A DNA stretch of 8,273 bases from Deltaproteobacteria bacterium. Its GTDB lineage: Bacteria > DRYD01. The stretch is taken from contig JAPYWL010000051.1 of assembly GCA_028276365.1 (NCBI GenBank), positions 1 through 8,273 of the forward strand, read 5' to 3'. The notes under the pieces are model-generated. The model was given only the letters and a program-made list of their open reading frames with translations. It did no database searches and was not told where the DNA came from. The translations under genes were made by a program, and so were the position numbers. Within the stretch, counting starts at the first letter, position 1. Each line of letters opens with the position of its first letter. Positions 6,082 to 8,273 of the stretch are shown piece after piece.

Positions 6082-7239
6082 ATGAAAGATTACTACGAGA
6101 TTTTAGGGGTTTCAAGAAATGCTTCTATTGAAGAGATAAAAGCAGCTTATAGGAATTTAGCAAAAAAATATCATCCAGATATAGCTCAAAATAAAGAAGA
6201 AGCTGAAAAAAAATTTAAAGAAATCAACGAAGCTTACCAGGTTTTATCTGATCCTGAAAAACGAAAAATTTACGATAAATATGGTACTATAGATCCATCT
6301 TATTCTTCTTCTTATAATTATTCTAATTATTCTCGTAGTTATACTAGTGGCGATATTTTCGATTTATTTTCTGATTTATTTGAAGATTTTATATTTGAAG
6401 CTAAAAGATCAAAAGATTATAAAGATTATCTATTTAGGCCAGTAAAAGGCCAAGATATAAAATTTACTTTAGAAATAAGTTTAGAAGATGCTTATTTTGG
6501 AGTTAAGAAAAAGATAAGTGTTCCTATTAAAAAAGCTTGCGAAGTATGCCAAGGTTTAGGTTTCTTAAAAGAAAATATTAATAAATGTAAAGTATGTAAT
6601 GGTAGTGGTCAAGTTTCTTATAAAACCCAATCATTCTTCGGTACTATCCTAACATCTCATGTTTGTCCACAATGTAATGGGTATGGATTCACTGTTGATA
6701 AGAATTGCCCTAAATGTAATGGAAATAAATATATAACTAAACAAGAAGAAATAGAAATAGAAGTACCTAAAGGTGTTGATAATAATGATATATTAATTAT
6801 TCCAAATAAAGGACATGAAGGTTTAAATGGTGGAAAAAATGGAGATCTTTATGTTTATATAAAAATATTAGAACATTCTTTCTTAAAGAGAAAAGGTAAT
6901 GATCTGTATATAAGTATGCCAATTAGTTTTATAGATGCAATATTAGGTACCAAGATAAAAGTTCCAACTATTGAAGGATTTGTAGATTTAGATATACCAC
7001 CAGGGACTCAGCCTAATAAAGAATTCATTATTCCAAATTACGGAATGCCCATTAAGGATTCTACTAAAAAAGGGAACTTAATTGTAAAAATAGATGTAAA
7101 AATCCCTGAAAAACTAAATAATGAACAACGCAAAGCTCTTGAAAATATTAAATCCTTATTTGACACTAATTACAATATCAATAATTCAAAAGACAATAAT
7201 AACATATTTTCCAAATTCTTTACTAAAAAGAAAAAATAA
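6082..7239 (+). CDS. dnaJ: Chaperone protein DnaJ (Hsp40), type I with atypical linker
   Basis: DnaJ delivers clients to DnaK and stimulates its ATPase through the J domain. The J domain spans about 1-68 with the essential HPD at 31-33. The linker that is normally Gly/Phe-rich is instead Ser/Tyr-rich (about 71-90), followed by the acidic [13 protein letters not shown] (91-103), which keeps a DIF-like motif. Four zinc-binding CxxC pairs are complete: C153/C156, C169/C172, C195/C198 and C209/C212. The fourth repeat reads CPKCNGNK, so the last Gly of CxxCxGxG is replaced by Lys. The substrate-binding beta domains follow (about 220-345, including [19 protein letters not shown]), and the tail is Asn/Lys-rich. 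At 385 aa the length is normal. No Shine-Dalgarno is visible before the ATG at 6082, so translation may depend on coupling or on an unstructured AT-rich leader. The 51-bp gap from dnaK has no terminator. Confidence 0.96.
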   Translation: MKDYYEILGVSRNASIEEIKAAYRNLAKKYHPDIAQNKEEAEKKFKEINEAYQVLSDPEKRKIYDKYGTIDPSYSSSYNYSNYSRSYTSGDIFDLFSDLFEDFIFEAKRSKDYKDYLFRPVKGQDIKFTLEISLEDAYFGVKKKISVPIKKACEVCQGLGFLKENINKCKVCNGSGQVSYKTQSFFGTILTSHVCPQCNGYGFTVDKNCPKCNGNKYITKQEEIEIEVPKGVDNNDILIIPNKGHEGLNGGKNGDLYVYIKILEHSFLKRKGNDLYISMPISFIDAILGTKIKVPTIEGFVDLDIPPGTQPNKEFIIPNYGMPIKDSTKKGNLIVKIDVKIPEKLNNEQRKALENIKSLFDTNYNINNSKDNNNIFSKFFTKKKK

Positions 7240-7270
7240 TATTACTTAAAATATTCTACCTAAATATTAT

Positions 7271-7276
7271 AGGAGG
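7271..7276 (+). promoter_or_regulatory. Optimal Shine-Dalgarno AGGAGG with no ATG at the right distance
   Basis: AGGAGG is the best Shine-Dalgarno match in the window. The codon at proper spacing (9 bp) in the open frame is ATT (7286-7288). The first ATG (7310) is 33 bp away. This suggests that a gene once started here, or starts at a non-standard ATT. Confidence 0.7.
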
Positions 7277-7285
7277 TAATAAAAC

Positions 7286-7519
7286 ATTAACTTATTAGAA
7301 CTATTACAAATGACTTTATCAGAAGAAAAGTTTGAATAATTCTTGCCTAAAAAGGTATATATAAAAAGGATGTTGGAGCTATACAAAAAGAAACTGCTTA
7401 AATTTCATAGTGTAAGTAATGATAATTTTATCTACTATTTAAAAGAGATTGAACTTAAATATAACTTTAGAGATAATATTTATGATAGCTTATATAACTT
7501 TCTAGGTGGATTAAATTAA
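7286..7519 (+). pseudogene. Probable broken small gene after dnaJ (ATT start, in-frame TAA)
   Basis: Reading from ATT at 7286 gives INLLELLQMTLSEEKFE, then TAA at 7337-7339. The same frame continues without interruption for 59 codons to TAA at 7517-7519, including YIKRMLELYKKKLLKFHSV, FIYYLKEIELKYNF and YDSLYNFLGGLN. In DNA this AT-rich, so long an open stretch directly in line with a short peptide behind an ideal AGGAGG suggests one original protein of about 77 aa. It would be amphipathic-helical, with no membrane segment, and I recognise no family. Two single-base changes would restore it: ATT to ATG, and TAA to a sense codon such as GAA or AAA. Alternatives are sequencing error, a 17-codon leader peptide, or a separate 49-aa ORF from ATG 7370, whose Shine-Dalgarno is poor. 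It lies 46 bp after dnaJ and 24 bp before the penicillin-binding protein gene. Confidence 0.5.
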
Positions 7520-7543
7520 GGAATTACCTAATAGTATTGCTTA

Positions 7544-8273
7544 ATGAAAAAATATAAAGAATTTGATAAAATTTTCAAGAAAAGAATCTCTTTTATTTTT
7601 TACCTCTCTTTATTATTTACTATATTAATTATTTATAAATTAGTAACTGTACATATAATAAATCGGGATTTCTATATAAAAAAAGCTCAAAATCAAAGTA
7701 TTGGAAAAATAGAATTACATTCTTTTAGAGGGAGAATCTTAGATAGAAACAATTTAGTTTTAGCTTATTCATTACCTTACTATAGTATCGCTATAAGGCC
7801 AGTTTTAACTAATGAAAAAGAATTAGATCAGATTTTTCATATACTTAAAAAGTTAAACATTAAAACTTATTTATCTAAAAATGATATTTTAAAATTAAAG
7901 GAAGAAAAAGTCCCATTTGTATGGCTATCTCGTAAATCTATTGATTCTCATAATTATAATGAAATATTTAATATTTTTTTTAATAATATTAATTCAATTG
8001 AAATAATAAAAGAACCAAGTGGCAAAAGAATTTACAATTTCAAAGATTTAACAGATATAATAGGAATAGTAGATATTGATGAAAGAGGTTTAGAAGGATT
8101 AGAATTGTATCTTGATAAAAACAGCAAGATAAAAGGGGAAGATGGATATTATATTGTTCAATTTGATGGATTAGGAAATCCAATATATACTAAGGTAATT
8201 GATTATAAGAAGCCAGTAGATGGACAAGATGTAGTTTTATCAATAGATGCGAGATTACAGAGTGCTTTAGATA
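7544..8273 (+). CDS. Class B penicillin-binding protein (FtsI/PBP2-like), N-terminal part, cut by window end
   Basis: This is the N-terminal 243 residues of a peptidoglycan DD-transpeptidase. Class B enzymes of this kind act with SEDS glycosyltransferases in septal or lateral wall synthesis. A short basic cytoplasmic tail is followed by one membrane segment (about 14-37, ISFIFYLSLLFTILIIYKLV). The periplasmic dimerisation or pedestal region has RGRILDRN (62-69), RIYNFKDLTDIIGIV (162-176), GLEGLE (182-187) and GQDVVLSIDARLQ (227-239), which leads into the transpeptidase domain. The catalytic SxxK, SxN and KTG motifs lie beyond the window. The ATG at 7544 is the only reasonable start, because an in-frame TAG lies at 7532-7534. 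Its nearest Shine-Dalgarno-like sequence, AAGGA (7518-7522), is too distant at 21 bp. The GLEGLE context favours FtsI/SpoVD-type over PBP2/MrdA, but the N-terminus alone does not settle it. Confidence 0.88.
   Translation, partial: MKKYKEFDKIFKKRISFIFYLSLLFTILIIYKLVTVHIINRDFYIKKAQNQSIGKIELHSFRGRILDRNNLVLAYSLPYYSIAIRPVLTNEKELDQIFHILKKLNIKTYLSKNDILKLKEEKVPFVWLSRKSIDSHNYNEIFNIFFNNINSIEIIKEPSGKRIYNFKDLTDIIGIVDIDERGLEGLELYLDKNSKIKGEDGYYIVQFDGLGNPIYTKVIDYKKPVDGQDVVLSIDARLQSALD

Noticed and set aside
7236-7270. 8-bp AT-only inverted repeat around the dnaJ stop (7236-7243 and 7263-7270) as a terminator
   Set aside because: The stem is purely A/T with a 19-base loop and no following T-tract. It is probably chance at this composition.

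Overview
The window comes from a very AT-rich bacterium (below about 30% G+C by eye, with AAA/AAT/GAA/TTA codons dominating). The DnaK lacks the roughly 24-residue nucleotide-binding-domain insert found in proteobacterial DnaK. That points to a Firmicutes-, Thermotogae- or similar-type low-GC lineage. Shine-Dalgarno sequences such as GGAAGGTGG, GAGAGGTGA and AGGAGG fit this. I cannot name the species, and the type I-B-like CRISPR system does not decide it.

Left third (1-2219): the end of a type I CRISPR-Cas locus. A 5'-truncated cas3 helicase ends at 1553. Two bases later comes a complete repeat-spacer-repeat unit (1556-1644), followed by cas2 (1662-1946). The cas4 and cas1 genes that commonly sit between cas3 and cas2 in type I-B loci are not there. 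After cas2 comes a leader of about 117 bp with an exact TTGACA box and small dyads. It is followed by a second tiny array of three identical 28-bp repeats whose two 36-bp spacers are identical (2064-2219). The machinery for interference is visible, but the window shows no complete adaptation module.

Middle (2220-6081): tsaB (t6A tRNA-modification partner) is on the minus strand, converging on the CRISPR array and divergent from a heat-shock operon on the plus strand. The operon order is grpE, dnaK, dnaJ with gaps of 33 and 51 bp. GrpE is unusually long (308 aa), with an N-terminal (Glu-Asn-Thr)n tract encoded by a 9-bp tandem repeat and an extra helical segment. DnaK is canonical in its core but lacks the usual EEVD-like tail. 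I see no hrcA gene and no CIRCE operator next to the operon.

Right end (6082-8273): dnaJ keeps its J domain and all eight zinc cysteines, but its Gly/Phe-rich linker is replaced by a Ser/Tyr-rich one. It is followed by an optimal AGGAGG and a coding-looking frame that has no ATG at its start (only ATT) and an in-frame TAA after 17 codons. This is probably a broken small gene. The window ends inside the N-terminal part of a class B penicillin-binding protein (FtsI/PBP2 type).

The genes form three functional blocks: CRISPR defence, the Hsp70 chaperone cycle (DnaK with its nucleotide-exchange factor GrpE and co-chaperone DnaJ), and housekeeping genes (tsaB, penicillin-binding protein). The parts least explained by standard annotation are the mini-array inside the cas operon, the duplicated spacer and the broken gene after dnaJ.
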